A stretch of 64,000 nt of DNA from Hephaestia sp. MAHUQ-44 (GCF_023806085.1 NZ_JAMSLX010000007.1:1-64000), one strand, 5' to 3'; positions 1 through 8,660 are shown, counted from the first letter of the stretch. The notes: generated from the sequence alone by a model not told the origin. Made by a program: numbers and translations.

Positions 1-202
1 CACGCAGGTCCATCGAATAAGGTCGCGCCATGCTCGCTGGCCTCCATGCCCAGCCAGCATCTTGAATCACATCTATACGCCCTCGTGAATCCCCTATCGA
101 TTCAATCCCACGTCATCCCGCTCTAGAACCGGATCGACGCTAAGCATGGGCTGCGCCTTTCCTGACGCCAAGACAAGATCTTACGCTTGTCGCGGGCGCC
201 CA
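1..202. other. Intergenic DNA, no gene seen
   Basis: No open frame here has the look of a known family, and the reading frames that cross it are short and arginine-rich shadows. The left neighbour gene lies outside the window, so I cannot say which promoter or terminator this DNA belongs to. It leads directly into the inverted repeat at 203-345. Confidence 0.4.
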
Positions 203-345
203 GGGCCGATCGACATTGGGGTCAGGTCGAGCCGAAAATGGTGGCTTTTCGTGACCCGGAGCGCAGCGTACCTCCGGTACGTGAGCACCGGAAGCACGGG
301 AAGCCGCCATTTGCAGGCCGGCATGAGCCGAATGTCGGTCGGGCC
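203..345. repeat. Large imperfect inverted repeat with nested hairpin
   Basis: The arms 203-247 and 301-345 are reverse complements at about 34 of 45 positions. Inside lies a perfect small hairpin, CGTACC-TCC-GGTACG. The right arm ends exactly one base before the TAG stop codon (346-348) of the minus-strand gene, so the element sits immediately 3' of that gene. It looks like a mobile intergenic palindrome of the kind scattered through sphingomonad genomes. Only one copy is in this window, so the repeat status rests on structure and on general recollection of such elements. Confidence 0.55.
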
Positions 346-756
346 CTACGGCGTCTGGCGCTCTTCGGCGGCACGCTCGCGATTCTCGCGCTTGGCGCGG
401 CGGGCCTGCTGGGTGAAGCAGCCGGTCGCGCCGCCCACGCCCACCGCCGAGCAGCTGCCGATCCCCGCGCCACCGGTTTCGAGCACCGATTCGTTGCGCG
501 CCGCCCAGCTTTCGTTCTCGGGGGTGATCTTGAGCTCGCGCAATTCCTTGGGAATGCGGAATTGTTCGTCGGCGTTGCGGCGCTTGCAGACGACGATCTC
601 GCTGCCGTTCGAATCGGTCGGGCATTTCTGGTCGCCATAGATCACCAGCACGCCGTTTTGCGGCGCGTTCTGCGCGGCGGCGGGCATCGCTGCCGCCAGC
701 CCGGCCCCGGCCACGACGAGCGCGGCGATGCCCTTGGCGATGTATCGAGCCATCAT
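346..756 (-). CDS. Conserved secreted protein, function unknown
   Basis: Encodes 136 residues. The N-terminus is a clear Sec signal peptide: MMARYIAK, then a hydrophobic alanine/valine stretch ending in an AAAQN-type cleavage site. The mature part has four cysteines (in KCPTD, VVCKRR, GSCSAV and TGCFTQ) and a basic, charged C-terminal tail. The start at 756 is chosen because GGAG lies seven bases upstream; a longer frame from 807 would put 17 polar residues before the signal peptide. I recognise the cysteine pattern as recurring in sphingomonad secreted proteins without assigned function. It may be periplasmic with two disulfides. It is separated from coq7 by about 60 bp and could be read from the same transcript. 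Confidence 0.75.
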   Translation of the reverse strand: MMARYIAKGIAALVVAGAGLAAAMPAAAQNAPQNGVLVIYGDQKCPTDSNGSEIVVCKRRNADEQFRIPKELRELKITPENESWAARNESVLETGGAGIGSCSAVGVGGATGCFTQQARRAKRENRERAAEERQTP

Positions 757-819
757 ATGTCCACTCCGTTGGCCGTCATCAACGCATGAAGCCCCTGACT
801 TGTCCATGCGCTGAACGGC

Positions 820-1353
820 TCAGATCCGCTTCGCGGTCGCGATCGCGATCCGGCAGCCCAGCCGGATCAGCCCGCTGAGCAAGGGATAAGCAGGGGCACG
901 CTCCGCACCGCTCGCCAGCGCGATGTCGCGATGCTCGAGCTCCTCGGCCTGAAATTCGGCGATCGCGGCCGAAAGCTCGGGATCGTCCTCGCCCAGCGCT
1001 TCAAGCTGCTCGGTATAATGTTTGTCGATCTCGGTTTCGACCGCCGCGGTACAGGCCATTGCGGCTTCGGGGCCGATCGCCGCGGTGGCGGCCCCCAGCG
1101 CGAAGCCGGCGACATTCCACAGCGGCTGGAGCAAGGTAGGGCGCACCCCGCGCCGCGCGATCATCGCATCGAAGAACGCCTGATGGCGATCCTCCTGTGC
1201 CGCCATCCCCGCGATCGATCGCGCCATCGGATGCCGGTCGCCCATCACCGCGAGCTGCCCCGCATAGATGCGCGTCGCGCCATATTCGCCCGCCTGATCG
1301 ACGCGAACCATCGCCTTGATCGCGCGCTTGGGATCACCCGGCCGCCAGCTCAT
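820..1353 (-). CDS. coq7: Demethoxyubiquinone hydroxylase Coq7
   Basis: Encodes 177 residues of the Coq7/CLK-1 di-iron family, which hydroxylates 2-polyprenyl-3-methyl-6-methoxy-benzoquinol late in ubiquinone synthesis, at the membrane. The carboxylate-bridged iron ligands are visible: E23 in QAGEYGA, the QEDRH motif near residues 53-57, the VETEID helix near 105-110 and EELEHRD near 137-143. The ATG at 1353 overlaps the TGA of the dsbB-like gene (ATGA), which suggests translational coupling. An open frame runs further upstream but has no family similarity. Coq7 replaces the UbiF-type flavin enzyme in many alphaproteobacteria, and ubiG and ubiH are also in this window. Confidence 0.93.
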   Translation of the reverse strand: MSWRPGDPKRAIKAMVRVDQAGEYGATRIYAGQLAVMGDRHPMARSIAGMAAQEDRHQAFFDAMIARRGVRPTLLQPLWNVAGFALGAATAAIGPEAAMACTAAVETEIDKHYTEQLEALGEDDPELSAAIAEFQAEELEHRDIALASGAERAPAYPLLSGLIRLGCRIAIATAKRI

Positions 1354-1847
1354 ATCCTGGGTCTCCGCAACCGCATCAGCAGCGTGATCAGCGCCGCGCC
1401 GCCGAGCGAGAACAGCGCGTTGAACCCCGCGAGCGAGACCCCGAACAACGTCCATTGCGCGCTGTCGCAGCGCACCAGCGGGGCGTTCATGATCTGCGCC
1501 AGCAAATCGTCGCCGGTGCCAGAGAACGGCGCGGTGCAGGCGGTCGCGCCCGCCCACCAATGATATTCGACCCCGGCGTGATAGATGCCGATCGCGCCGC
1601 TCAGCGCGATCGCGGCCGCGGCAAGCCCGACCAGCCAGCGCTGGTTGACGCGCCCCGGCACCCCGAAGGCGAGCAGCGCCAGCACCAGCGCGGCATAATG
1701 CGGCCAGCGCTGCCAATGGCACATCTCGCACGGATAGAGGCCGAAGAAGAGCTGGCCGATCCACGCGCCGCCGAGCAGCGCGGCGGGCAGCAGCAAAGCG
1801 ATCCAGCGCGCGGGGCGGAGATAGGTTTCGCCCATCGCCGCGCTCAC
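1350..1847 (-). CDS. DsbB-family disulfide bond formation protein
   Basis: Encodes up to 165 residues with four predicted membrane helices. The first redox pair is the CEMC motif (C40, C43) after helix 1. The second pair, C104 and C127, lies in the longer periplasmic loop, as in DsbB, which reoxidises DsbA and passes electrons to quinone. The frame opens with GTG at 1847, overlapping the ctpA stop as GTGA; an ATG at 1835 is an alternative start. The gene sits between ctpA and coq7. Both overlaps point to a single mRNA. Quinone dependence of DsbB gives a loose link to coq7 next door, but that is inference. Confidence 0.85.
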   Translation of the reverse strand: MSAAMGETYLRPARWIALLLPAALLGGAWIGQLFFGLYPCEMCHWQRWPHYAALVLALLAFGVPGRVNQRWLVGLAAAAIALSGAIGIYHAGVEYHWWAGATACTAPFSGTGDDLLAQIMNAPLVRCDSAQWTLFGVSLAGFNALFSLGGAALITLLMRLRRPRI

Positions 1848-3229
1848 CGCTTCGGCTTCGGCGCGGCGGCCCTGGCGGCATCCGGGGCGGGCGGCTTCGA
1901 GCTGGCCGCGGCAACCTGTGCCGGGCCGCCCAGCCGGGCGATCGTCTTGACCGCATATTCGAGCTGGAAGTCCTTGATGCCCTTTTTCTCCAATTCCTCG
2001 GCGGTCGCCGAGAAGCGCGGATCGTCCTTGCTATCCTCGCTCAGGATCGGATCGTCAGCCTTGACCTCGTTGATCAGGTGGCGGCGCAGATCGTTCTCAC
2101 GGAACACGGGGCGCGTCTTGTAATCGGGGTCGCTCAATTGCGGCACGGCGATATCGGGAACGATGCCGCCTTCCTGCACCGACCGGCCCGAGGGGGTGTA
2201 ATAGCGCGCGGTCGTCAACCGAAGCGCCGATTTTGGCCCCAGCGGCAACAGCGTCTGGACCGATCCCTTGCCGAAGCTGCGTTCGCCCATCACCAGCGCG
2301 CGATGCTGATCCTGAAGCGCACCCGCCACGATCTCGGAGGCCGAGGCGGTGCCGGCATTGGTCAGCACCACCAGCGGCAGGCCGTGGGTGAGATCGCCCG
2401 GAATCGCCGATTCGCTGTAATAACGCTCGATATCGGTCGCTTCGCGGCCGCGCTGCGACACGATCTCGCCGTGATCGAGGAACGCGTCCGACACCGCGAT
2501 CGCCTCGGTCAGCAACCCGCCGCCATTGTTGCGCAGATCGATCACATAGCCGAGCGGCCGATGCCCCAGCGCCTTGTCGATCGCGAGGATCGCCGCCTTG
2601 GTATCGGCGCCGGTGGTTTCGGAGAAGGTGTTGATGTTGAGGATGCCGACCTCGCCGCGCACTTCCCATTTGACCGGCTTCTGGACGATGATCTCGCGCG
2701 TCAGCGTCACCTCGATCGGCTTGTCGCGGCCGGGGCGCACCAGCGTCAGCGCGATTTTGGTGCCCGGCTTGCCGCGCATCAGCTTGATCGAATCGTCGAG
2801 TGACGAACCGTAGATCAGCTTGCCGTCGATATGCGTGATATAATCGCCGGCCTTGATCCCGGCGCGGTCGGCGGGGGTGTCTTCCTGCGGCGCGATGATC
2901 TTCACCACGCCGTCTTCGGCGGTCACCGTCAGCCCGAGCCCACCGTAATTGCCCTCGGTCTGGATCTTCAGATTCTCGAAATCGAGCGCATCCTCATAGC
3001 TCGAATGCGGGTCGAGCGAGGCCAGCATCCCGTCGATCGCGCCCTTGATGAGCTGCTCGTCGGTGACCTTGTCGACATAATCGGCCTTCACCCGGTTGAA
3101 CACGTCCATGAAGGTGTCGAGCTGGCGGTAGCTTTCGGTATCGACCCCGGCCATCGCGCTGGTCGCGATCGGGACGAGAGCAAGCGCGCCGACGATAGCG
3201 GTGGCCTGGAGAAGGGAACGCATAGGCAC
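1844..3229 (-). CDS. ctpA: S41 family C-terminal processing protease
   Basis: Encodes 461 residues: a signal peptide (about 1-27), an N-terminal cap region, a PDZ domain (roughly 95-175) and the S41 catalytic domain (roughly 190-375). The serine-lysine dyad fits S296 (in TASASEI) and K321 (in FGKGSVQT), 25 residues apart as in Prc/CtpA enzymes. The tail is alanine- and proline-rich. Such proteases trim periplasmic proteins or cell-wall hydrolases, and the adjacent envC-like gene suits a role in controlling peptidoglycan hydrolysis. GTG at 3229 has GGAAG at good spacing; ATG at 3223 is the other candidate start. Confidence 0.93.
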   Translation of the reverse strand: MPMRSLLQATAIVGALALVPIATSAMAGVDTESYRQLDTFMDVFNRVKADYVDKVTDEQLIKGAIDGMLASLDPHSSYEDALDFENLKIQTEGNYGGLGLTVTAEDGVVKIIAPQEDTPADRAGIKAGDYITHIDGKLIYGSSLDDSIKLMRGKPGTKIALTLVRPGRDKPIEVTLTREIIVQKPVKWEVRGEVGILNINTFSETTGADTKAAILAIDKALGHRPLGYVIDLRNNGGGLLTEAIAVSDAFLDHGEIVSQRGREATDIERYYSESAIPGDLTHGLPLVVLTNAGTASASEIVAGALQDQHRALVMGERSFGKGSVQTLLPLGPKSALRLTTARYYTPSGRSVQEGGIVPDIAVPQLSDPDYKTRPVFRENDLRRHLINEVKADDPILSEDSKDDPRFSATAEELEKKGIKDFQLEYAVKTIARLGGPAQVAAASSKPPAPDAARAAAPKPKR

Positions 3230-3345
3230 GCTGATCTTCCGCTGGATGAAGAGGTTGACGCGGCCACGATAGCGGCTTTCGCCCGGCCGAGTAAAGCAAC
3301 GTCGCGCGACTCCATGCGTCGCGCGCAGCGCCCGCGCGATGGGGT

Positions 3346-4542
3346 TCAGCCGAGCAACGGGGTGATATTGATCGGGCGACCCTTGCGGCGCAGCTCGACG
3401 GTGACGCGCGGCGCGGCGCCGTCGCGCATCGTGCCGGCGTGGCCGATGGCATCGCCCTGCGCCACGACATCGCCGGGGCGCACCGACAGCACCCCGAGCC
3501 CGGCGACCAGCGTGGTCCAGCCCGCGCCGTGATCGATGATGACGATCGGACCATAATCGCGAAAGGTGCGCGCGAAGGCGACCGTCCCGGCGGCGGGCGC
3601 AATTACCGGCGCGCCGTCGGCGGGATCGATCGTCAAGCCGCGCGAGCGCACGCCTGCGGCCGACATCGCACCGAATCCGGTCACCAGACGCCCGGCAACG
3701 GGCAGCCGATACGGCGCGTCGGCCGCAGTCCAGGGGGAGCCGTCGAGCGTCGAGGCGACCTCGCCGGGGCGCAGCGGCCGTGCCTCGGGGGCGGGCAAGG
3801 CAGCCAGCGCGGCGCGGGTCACCGCATCGTCCTGCGCCTGATCCATCAGGTCCACCAACGCGCGGGCCCGTTCGCCGAGCGCGATCGCCTGATCCGATGC
3901 CGCCAGCGCATCGCGGCCCAGCGTGCGGGCGCGGGCACGATGCGTCGCTTCGAGCCGCGCCAGCGCGAGCCGGCGGTCGTCGAGCCGCGCGCGCGCGCCC
4001 TCAAGCGCGGTCAGCGCGGTGGCCGCATCGGCCTCAAGCGCGCGCAGATCGGCAAGGTCGCGGCGCACCGTGGCGGTACGCGCATGAATCACCGGCGTCA
4101 CCGAGCCGAGCACCGCGCGGATATGGACCATGTCATCGACCGACCCCGGCTGCGCGACGGCGATGATCGCCGGGCGCGACGCCATCGATTGCAGCGCGGC
4201 GAGCAACCGCACCACCGGGCCCTGCCGTGCGGCAAGCCGCGCGCGCTGCCGGTCGAGCGCGGCGCCGACGATCGCGCTGCGCGCCTCGGCGGCGGCAATA
4301 TCGGCTTCGGCGGCCTGGAGCCGGGCGACGGTCGCCGCTTGCTCGGTGCGTGCTTTGGCGGCGGCGTCGCGCTGCGCGGCGGCTTCGGCATCGAGCCGCT
4401 GCGAGCGTTGTTCGGCGGCGGCCGAGGCGCGCCGGGCGTCGGCGAGCCGCTGCGCCTGAAGGTCGGTCGCGGGCGCAACCCCGACCGGCGCCGCGAGCGC
4501 CGCGCCTGCTACCCCGATCGTGGCAATCACCCAGCCGCGCAT
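3346..4542 (-). CDS. EnvC-like murein hydrolase activator with degenerate LytM domain
   Basis: Encodes 398 residues: a signal peptide (about 1-23), a long alanine/arginine-rich coiled coil (about 27-230) and a C-terminal LytM/M23 fold (about 278-398). The zinc ligands expected of an active M23 peptidase are missing. The first His position reads RSRGLTID, and the HxH pair is replaced by RVTVEL. This is the EnvC pattern: a non-catalytic regulator that activates septal amidases at division. The ATG at 4542 lies just after the rlmH stop (4548), so the two genes are probably co-transcribed. ctpA follows 116 bp downstream. Confidence 0.86.
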   Translation of the reverse strand: MRGWVIATIGVAGAALAAPVGVAPATDLQAQRLADARRASAAAEQRSQRLDAEAAAQRDAAAKARTEQAATVARLQAAEADIAAAEARSAIVGAALDRQRARLAARQGPVVRLLAALQSMASRPAIIAVAQPGSVDDMVHIRAVLGSVTPVIHARTATVRRDLADLRALEADAATALTALEGARARLDDRRLALARLEATHRARARTLGRDALAASDQAIALGERARALVDLMDQAQDDAVTRAALAALPAPEARPLRPGEVASTLDGSPWTAADAPYRLPVAGRLVTGFGAMSAAGVRSRGLTIDPADGAPVIAPAAGTVAFARTFRDYGPIVIIDHGAGWTTLVAGLGVLSVRPGDVVAQGDAIGHAGTMRDGAAPRVTVELRRKGRPINITPLLG

Positions 4543-4547
4543 GGCGG

Positions 4548-4970
4548 CTATCCTTCGCGGTGATAGGGATGGTTGGCAAGGATGCTGGTGGCGCGCCACA
4601 ATTGCTCGGCGAGCATCGCGCGGGCGAGCAGATGCGGCCAGGTCGCACGGCCGAACGAGAGCAGCAGATCGGCCTCGGCGCGCGCGGCATCGTCGAAACC
4701 GTCGGCGGCACCGATCAGAAACCGCGCCTCGCGCACCCCGTCGTCGCGCCAGCGCCCCAGCGTCGCGGCGATCTCGCGCGATGGTAGCACCGCGCCGGTC
4801 TCGTCGAGCAGGACGCGCTTCGTCTGCGGCTCGATCGCGGGCATCTTGCCCCCGGTATCGGGCAGTTCGGTCATCCTGAACGGCCATGACAGCCGCCTGG
4901 CGTAACGATCGACCAGCTCGGCCTCAGGCCCGCGACCGATCCGCCCGCGCGCGACGATATGCAGCAGCAA
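4548..4970 (-). CDS. rlmH: 23S rRNA (pseudouridine1915-N3)-methyltransferase
   Basis: Encodes 140 residues of the SPOUT-class RlmH family, which methylates pseudouridine 1915 of 23S rRNA on the assembled ribosome. The knotted SAM-binding region is visible (FLIGAADGF near residue 85, LLLSFGRATWPH near 105), and the protein ends with the conserved YHRE motif. The start is TTG at 4970: the family N-terminus MLLHIVARG aligns exactly there and no ATG or GTG fits. No clear Shine-Dalgarno is seen before it, and the rsfS stop lies only three bases upstream, so translational coupling is likely. Pairing with rsfS and nadD is the usual bacterial arrangement. Confidence 0.93.
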   Translation of the reverse strand: MLLHIVARGRIGRGPEAELVDRYARRLSWPFRMTELPDTGGKMPAIEPQTKRVLLDETGAVLPSREIAATLGRWRDDGVREARFLIGAADGFDDAARAEADLLLSFGRATWPHLLARAMLAEQLWRATSILANHPYHREG

Positions 4971-4973
4971 GAG

Positions 4974-5363
4974 TTACGCGCTGGCGGCGCCGGCTGGCGT
5001 ATCGCCGAACGCCCACATCCGCTCCAGATTGTAGAAGCTGCGCACTTCGGGCCGGAACAGGTGGATGATGACGTCACCGCCGTCGATCAGCACCCAATCG
5101 GCGGTGGGCAGCCCCTCGATGCGCGCGACATGGCCGGTTTCGGCCTTGATCCGCTCGACCAGCTTGGTCGCCATCGAGGCGACCTGACGCGTCGAGCGGC
5201 CGCTCGCGATCACCATATAATCGGCGATTGTCGATTTGCCCGCGAGCGGGATCGAGATCGTATCGACCGCCTGATCGTCGTCGAGCGAGGCGAGGACGAG
5301 CCGATGCAGCGCCTCGGCACCTTCGGTGTCGGGCGGACGCGGGGCGGAAACGGGTGCAGGCAA
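4974..5363 (-). CDS. rsfS: Ribosomal silencing factor RsfS
   Basis: Encodes 129 residues of the RsfS/Iojap family, which binds L14 on the 50S subunit and blocks subunit joining in poor nutrition. The family core is seen in the DTISIPLAGKST, DYMVIASGRSTRQV, DWVLIDGGDVIIHLF and YNLERMW segments. The start is set by a strong AGGAG (5373-5369) five bases before a TTG at 5363. The longer open frame upstream overlaps nadD and has no similarity. The nadD-rsfS-rlmH order is common across bacteria. Confidence 0.92.
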   Translation of the reverse strand: MPAPVSAPRPPDTEGAEALHRLVLASLDDDQAVDTISIPLAGKSTIADYMVIASGRSTRQVASMATKLVERIKAETGHVARIEGLPTADWVLIDGGDVIIHLFRPEVRSFYNLERMWAFGDTPAGAASA

Positions 5364-5377
5364 GGGAACTCCTGGGT

Positions 5378-5995
5378 TCAAGGTGCATCGGTGGCATAGG
5401 GTGGCAGGAAACGGCGCTGCCACGCGGGGTCGGCCTCTCTCAGCCGGGTCGCGGAAGTCGGATCGGGGCGAAAGCGCAACAGCACGAGCGCCGGCAATCT
5501 CCACGTCGTCCAGTGCCGAGCCGTGGCTGCGGGATGGACGAAATGCCGCAGCCAGTGCATCGCGGGTGCGCGATACGCCGCGCGATCATATCCCGGTCTC
5601 GCGATCACCGCAATCGGCATCGTCCGCGCGATCCGCCGCCAGTCGCGCCATTGGTGGAACTGGGCGAGATTATCGCTGCCCATCAGCCAGACGAAGCGGT
5701 GGTTGGGGTAGCGCCGCACCAGCGCCGCGAGCGTATCGACGGTGTAGCGCGTGCCCAGCCGCGCCTCGATATCGGTCGGCCGAATCGGCGCGTGACCGCT
5801 GATCGCCCGCGCCGAGGCGAGCCGCACCGCCAGCGGCGCCATCCCCGCTTGCGGCTTGAGCGGATTGCCCGGCGAGACCAGCCACCAGATTTCGTCGAGA
5901 TCGAGCGCCGCCAGCGCCGCGAGGCTGATCGCGCGATGGCCCTTGTGCGCGGGGTTGAACGATCCCCCGAGCAGGCCGACGCGGCGCCGGCTCAT
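5378..5995 (-). CDS. nadD: Nicotinate-nucleotide adenylyltransferase
   Basis: Encodes 205 residues. NadD adenylates nicotinate mononucleotide to deamido-NAD in the cytoplasm. The nucleotidyltransferase signature [11 protein letters not shown] is at residues 10-20, and the second motif reads SATRLR near residue 182 in place of the usual SSTxIR. The ATG at 5995 is clear and the length is normal. proA lies 45 bp upstream and rsfS 14 bp downstream on the same strand, so all three are probably one transcript. Confidence 0.94.
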   Translation of the reverse strand: MSRRRVGLLGGSFNPAHKGHRAISLAALAALDLDEIWWLVSPGNPLKPQAGMAPLAVRLASARAISGHAPIRPTDIEARLGTRYTVDTLAALVRRYPNHRFVWLMGSDNLAQFHQWRDWRRIARTMPIAVIARPGYDRAAYRAPAMHWLRHFVHPAATARHWTTWRLPALVLLRFRPDPTSATRLREADPAWQRRFLPPYATDAP

Positions 5996-6040
5996 GCGTT
6001 TCTCACCGATTCGCCGCGCCAGCCGGCACAGGCGCAGGCG

Positions 6041-7306
6041 TCACGGCCGGGTCTGGCCGGTGCCGCGCACCTGCCATTTATACGTCGTCAGCCCTTCGAG
6101 CGCGACCGGCCCGCGCGCGTGGAGCCGCCCGGTCGCGATCCCGATCTCGGCGCCCAGCCCGAATTCGCCGCCATCGGCGAACTGGGTCGAGGCGTTCCAC
6201 ATCACGATCGCCGAATCGACGCGCGCAAGGAAATCCTCGGCCACCGCCGCATCCTCTGCCACGATCGCGTCGGTATGCCCCGAGCTGTGGCGGCGGATGT
6301 GGTCGAGCGCGGTCTCGGGCCCGTCGACGATCGCTGCCGACAGCACGGGCGCGAGATATTCGGTATCCCAATCCTCGGCGGTCGCGGGCACGGCATCGGG
6401 CACCAGCGCGCGAATCGCGTCGTCACCGCGCAGCTCGCATCCGGTCGCCGTCACGGCATCGAGCAACGCGCGCGCGCCGGGATAGGCCGCATCGATCAGC
6501 AGCGTCTCGAGCGCACCGCAAATCCCGGTCCGCCGCATCTTGGCGTTGACGACGATCGCCTCGGCCCTGGCCGGATCGGCCGAGCCGTGGACGTAGAGGT
6601 GATTGATGCCGTCGAGATGCGCGAGCACGGGGACGCGCGCTTCGGCCTGTACGCGTGCGACCAGGCTCTTGCCGCCGCGCGGCACGATCATGTCGATCAG
6701 CCCCTCGGCCTGGAGCATCGCGCCCACCGCGGCGCGATCGGTGGTGGGAACGAGCTGGACCGCATCGGCGGGGATGCCCGCGCCCGCCAGCGCCTCGGCC
6801 AGCACGGCGTGGAGCGCGCGGTTGCTGTCGATCGCCTCGGAGCCGCCGCGCAGGATGACGGCATTGCCCGCCTTCATGCACAAGGCGGCGGCGTCGGCGG
6901 TCACATTGGGGCGGCTTTCGTAGATGATCCCGATCACGCCGACGGGCACGCGCACGCGGCGCAACTCCATCCCGTTGGGCCGCACGGCGGTGTCGATCAC
7001 GTCGCCAACCGGATCGGGCAGGTCGGCGATCGCCTCAAGGCTCGCGGCGATGCCGTCGATCCGGCCGTCGTCGAGCGCGAGCCGATCGAGCATCGCCTCG
7101 CTCAGCCCCTTGTCGCGGCCACGCGCCATATCCCTGGCGTTGGCGGCGATGATCGTCGGCGCAGCGGCGCGCAGCGCCCGCGCGGCGGCGCGCAAACCCG
7201 CCGACTTCTCGGCACTGGTCTTGCGGGCGAGGTCAGCCGCGGCGGCGCGCGCGCGCGCGCCCATGTCGGCGATCAGGTGAGCGGGATCCTTGGTCGTATC
7301 GAGCAT
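6041..7306 (-). CDS. proA: Gamma-glutamyl phosphate reductase
   Basis: Encodes 421 residues of the aldehyde-dehydrogenase superfamily. ProA reduces gamma-glutamyl phosphate to glutamate semialdehyde in proline synthesis. Family landmarks include VGVIGIIYESRPNVT, CMKAGNAVILRGGSEA, DMIVPRGGKSLV and the catalytic-cysteine segment RRTGICGALETLLID. The start at 7306 (MLDTTKD) is preferred over the longer frame from 7366, whose extra 20 residues are basic and unlike the family. proB is not adjacent in this window. It is the first gene of the minus-strand run that continues to coq7. Confidence 0.94.
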   Translation of the reverse strand: MLDTTKDPAHLIADMGARARAAAADLARKTSAEKSAGLRAAARALRAAAPTIIAANARDMARGRDKGLSEAMLDRLALDDGRIDGIAASLEAIADLPDPVGDVIDTAVRPNGMELRRVRVPVGVIGIIYESRPNVTADAAALCMKAGNAVILRGGSEAIDSNRALHAVLAEALAGAGIPADAVQLVPTTDRAAVGAMLQAEGLIDMIVPRGGKSLVARVQAEARVPVLAHLDGINHLYVHGSADPARAEAIVVNAKMRRTGICGALETLLIDAAYPGARALLDAVTATGCELRGDDAIRALVPDAVPATAEDWDTEYLAPVLSAAIVDGPETALDHIRRHSSGHTDAIVAEDAAVAEDFLARVDSAIVMWNASTQFADGGEFGLGAEIGIATGRLHARGPVALEGLTTYKWQVRGTGQTRP

Positions 7307-7387
7307 GGCGCCACGCCTATCACGCCGCTTGGCCAACCGCAAAAAACGGTCGCTTGGGGGCCGCATAGCCGTTATCGTCGCCGCCGC

Positions 7388-8416
7388 ATGACAGGGGGCA
7401 TCGACGCCGCAGGCGATATCGCCACCGGTGCGCTATTGGGCCGCGCCGCCGAGCCGCGCGCGGGCGAGACGGGGCACGGCGACCACCCTTCCATTTGCCT
7501 CAATTGCGGCGCCGCGCTGATCGGCGATTTCTGCCACCAATGCGGGCAAGCGGGGCATATCCACCGCTCGCTCGGCGCGATTCTCCACGATCTCGCGCAC
7601 GGCGTACTCCATTTCGAGGGCAAGATCTGGCGCACGCTGCCGATGCTGCTGTTTCACCCCGGCGCCTTGACGCGGCGCTACATTGCCGGGGAGCGCGCGC
7701 GCTTCGTATCGCCGCTCGCCTTGTTCCTGTTCCTCGTGTTCGTGATGTTCGCGATGATCCACGTCCTCGCGGGCGAGATCGACGCCAATGTCCCCGCGGC
7801 GATGCAGGAACAATCGGTCCACCAGATCGACGCGGAGATCGCCAAGGCCGAAAAAGGCGCCGCGACGGCCGCGACCGCCGACGACCGTGCGCGCTATCAG
7901 GATTCGATCGCGGGCCTGAAAATCGCACGCGAGTCGATCGCGCGCGGCGGTGAGACCTTCGAGACGGCCAGCGTCAACACAGGCTGGTCCCGGCTCGATC
8001 ACGCCGTCCACAAGGCACAGGAGAATCCGGGGCTCGCGCTCTACAAGCTCCAGATGAACGCCTACAAATTCTCGTGGGCATTGATTCCGATTTCGGTGCC
8101 GTTCGTGGCGCTGATATTTCTCTGGCGCCGTCGGTACAAGCTTTACGATCACGCGATTTTCGTGATCTATTCGCTCGATTTCATGACATTGCTGGTGATC
8201 GCGCTCAGCCTGCTCGGGGCGATCGGGCTCGGTTCCGATCTGATCGCCTTCGCCGCGATGCTGCTGCCGCCGATCCACATCTACAAGCAGTTGCGCGGCG
8301 CTTATGCCCTTAGCCGCTTCTCGGCGGGGTGGCGCACGATCGTGCTGCTCGTCTTTGCCCTGCTCGCGCTCACCTTCTTCTTCATGCTGATGCTGGCGAT
8401 GGGCCTGATGGGCTAG
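7388..8416 (+). CDS. DUF3667 membrane protein with zinc ribbon
   Basis: Encodes 342 residues. A four-cysteine zinc ribbon lies near the N-terminus (C37, C40, C49, C52). A DUF3667-type segment follows (LHDLAHGVLHFEGKIWRTLPMLLFHPGALTRRYIAGERARFVSP, written in parts by family similarity around 66-109). There is a first membrane helix at about 110-128, a charged soluble loop of about 100 residues, then three to four helices to the C-terminus. The ATG at 7388 is the first in the family-like frame; the upstream extension runs antisense through proA and is not real. Function is unknown. It diverges from proA, 81 bp apart. Confidence 0.82.
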   Translation: MTGGIDAAGDIATGALLGRAAEPRAGETGHGDHPSICLNCGAALIGDFCHQCGQAGHIHRSLGAILHDLAHGVLHFEGKIWRTLPMLLFHPGALTRRYIAGERARFVSPLALFLFLVFVMFAMIHVLAGEIDANVPAAMQEQSVHQIDAEIAKAEKGAATAATADDRARYQDSIAGLKIARESIARGGETFETASVNTGWSRLDHAVHKAQENPGLALYKLQMNAYKFSWALIPISVPFVALIFLWRRRYKLYDHAIFVIYSLDFMTLLVIALSLLGAIGLGSDLIAFAAMLLPPIHIYKQLRGAYALSRFSAGWRTIVLLVFALLALTFFFMLMLAMGLMG

Positions 8417-8439
8417 AGGTCGATCCACTGACGTGGAAG

Positions 8440-8520
8440 CGGCACCAGCCCTCTCCCCCACCCCTCCACCCAAGACATTATCCTGACTGGGTGGAGGGGT
8501 GGGGGAGAGGGCTGGTGCCG
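8440..8520. repeat. Intergenic palindrome, copy 1 (perfect 33-bp arms)
   Basis: The arms 8440-8472 and 8488-8520 are perfect reverse complements of 33 bp, around a 15-base loop. It lies between the convergent DUF3667 gene and ftsH. There is no T run after either arm, so it is not a classic terminator, although as RNA it would be a very stable hairpin. Related palindromes are at 18847, 21121, 25829, 42901, 59325 (half) and 63000. The loop contains ATTATCCT, also seen in the copy at 63000. Confidence 0.93.
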
Positions 8521-8523
8521 CGC

Positions 8524-8548
8524 CCGGATTCAGCAACGCTGAATCCGG
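8524..8548. repeat. Short perfect hairpin beside palindrome copy 1
   Basis: An 11-bp stem (8524-8534 with 8538-8548) and a three-base loop AAC follow the larger palindrome by three bases. It may act with it as a bidirectional 3'-end structure. No T run follows it. Confidence 0.6.
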
Positions 8549-8660
8549 CTCTAGAGCAAGGCCAAGCGCGTTAAACCACACCCGTTCGCCCTGAGCTTGT
8601 CGAAGGGCCGTTCTTCGTGCCGTGCCCGTTCGTCGGGCCGCGCAACACTCCGGTACCGAT

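Noticed and set aside
7243..7262. Alternating GC run in proA
   Set aside because: Explained by alanine/arginine codons in a GC-rich gene; no reason to infer a special structure.
5228..7387. Long N-terminal extension of the DUF3667 frame
   Set aside because: It runs antisense through nadD and proA. Only the part from 7388 looks like protein.
8440..8520. Palindrome as a normal intrinsic terminator
   Set aside because: No T run follows either arm, and a related perfect copy at 63000 lies in a divergent gap. The real ftsH terminator is at 8661.
8578..8611. GTTCGCCCTGAGCTTGTCG-type segment
   Set aside because: I recall it as a widespread proteobacterial repeat, but only one copy is in this window, so it is mentioned under the terminator and not listed as a repeat.
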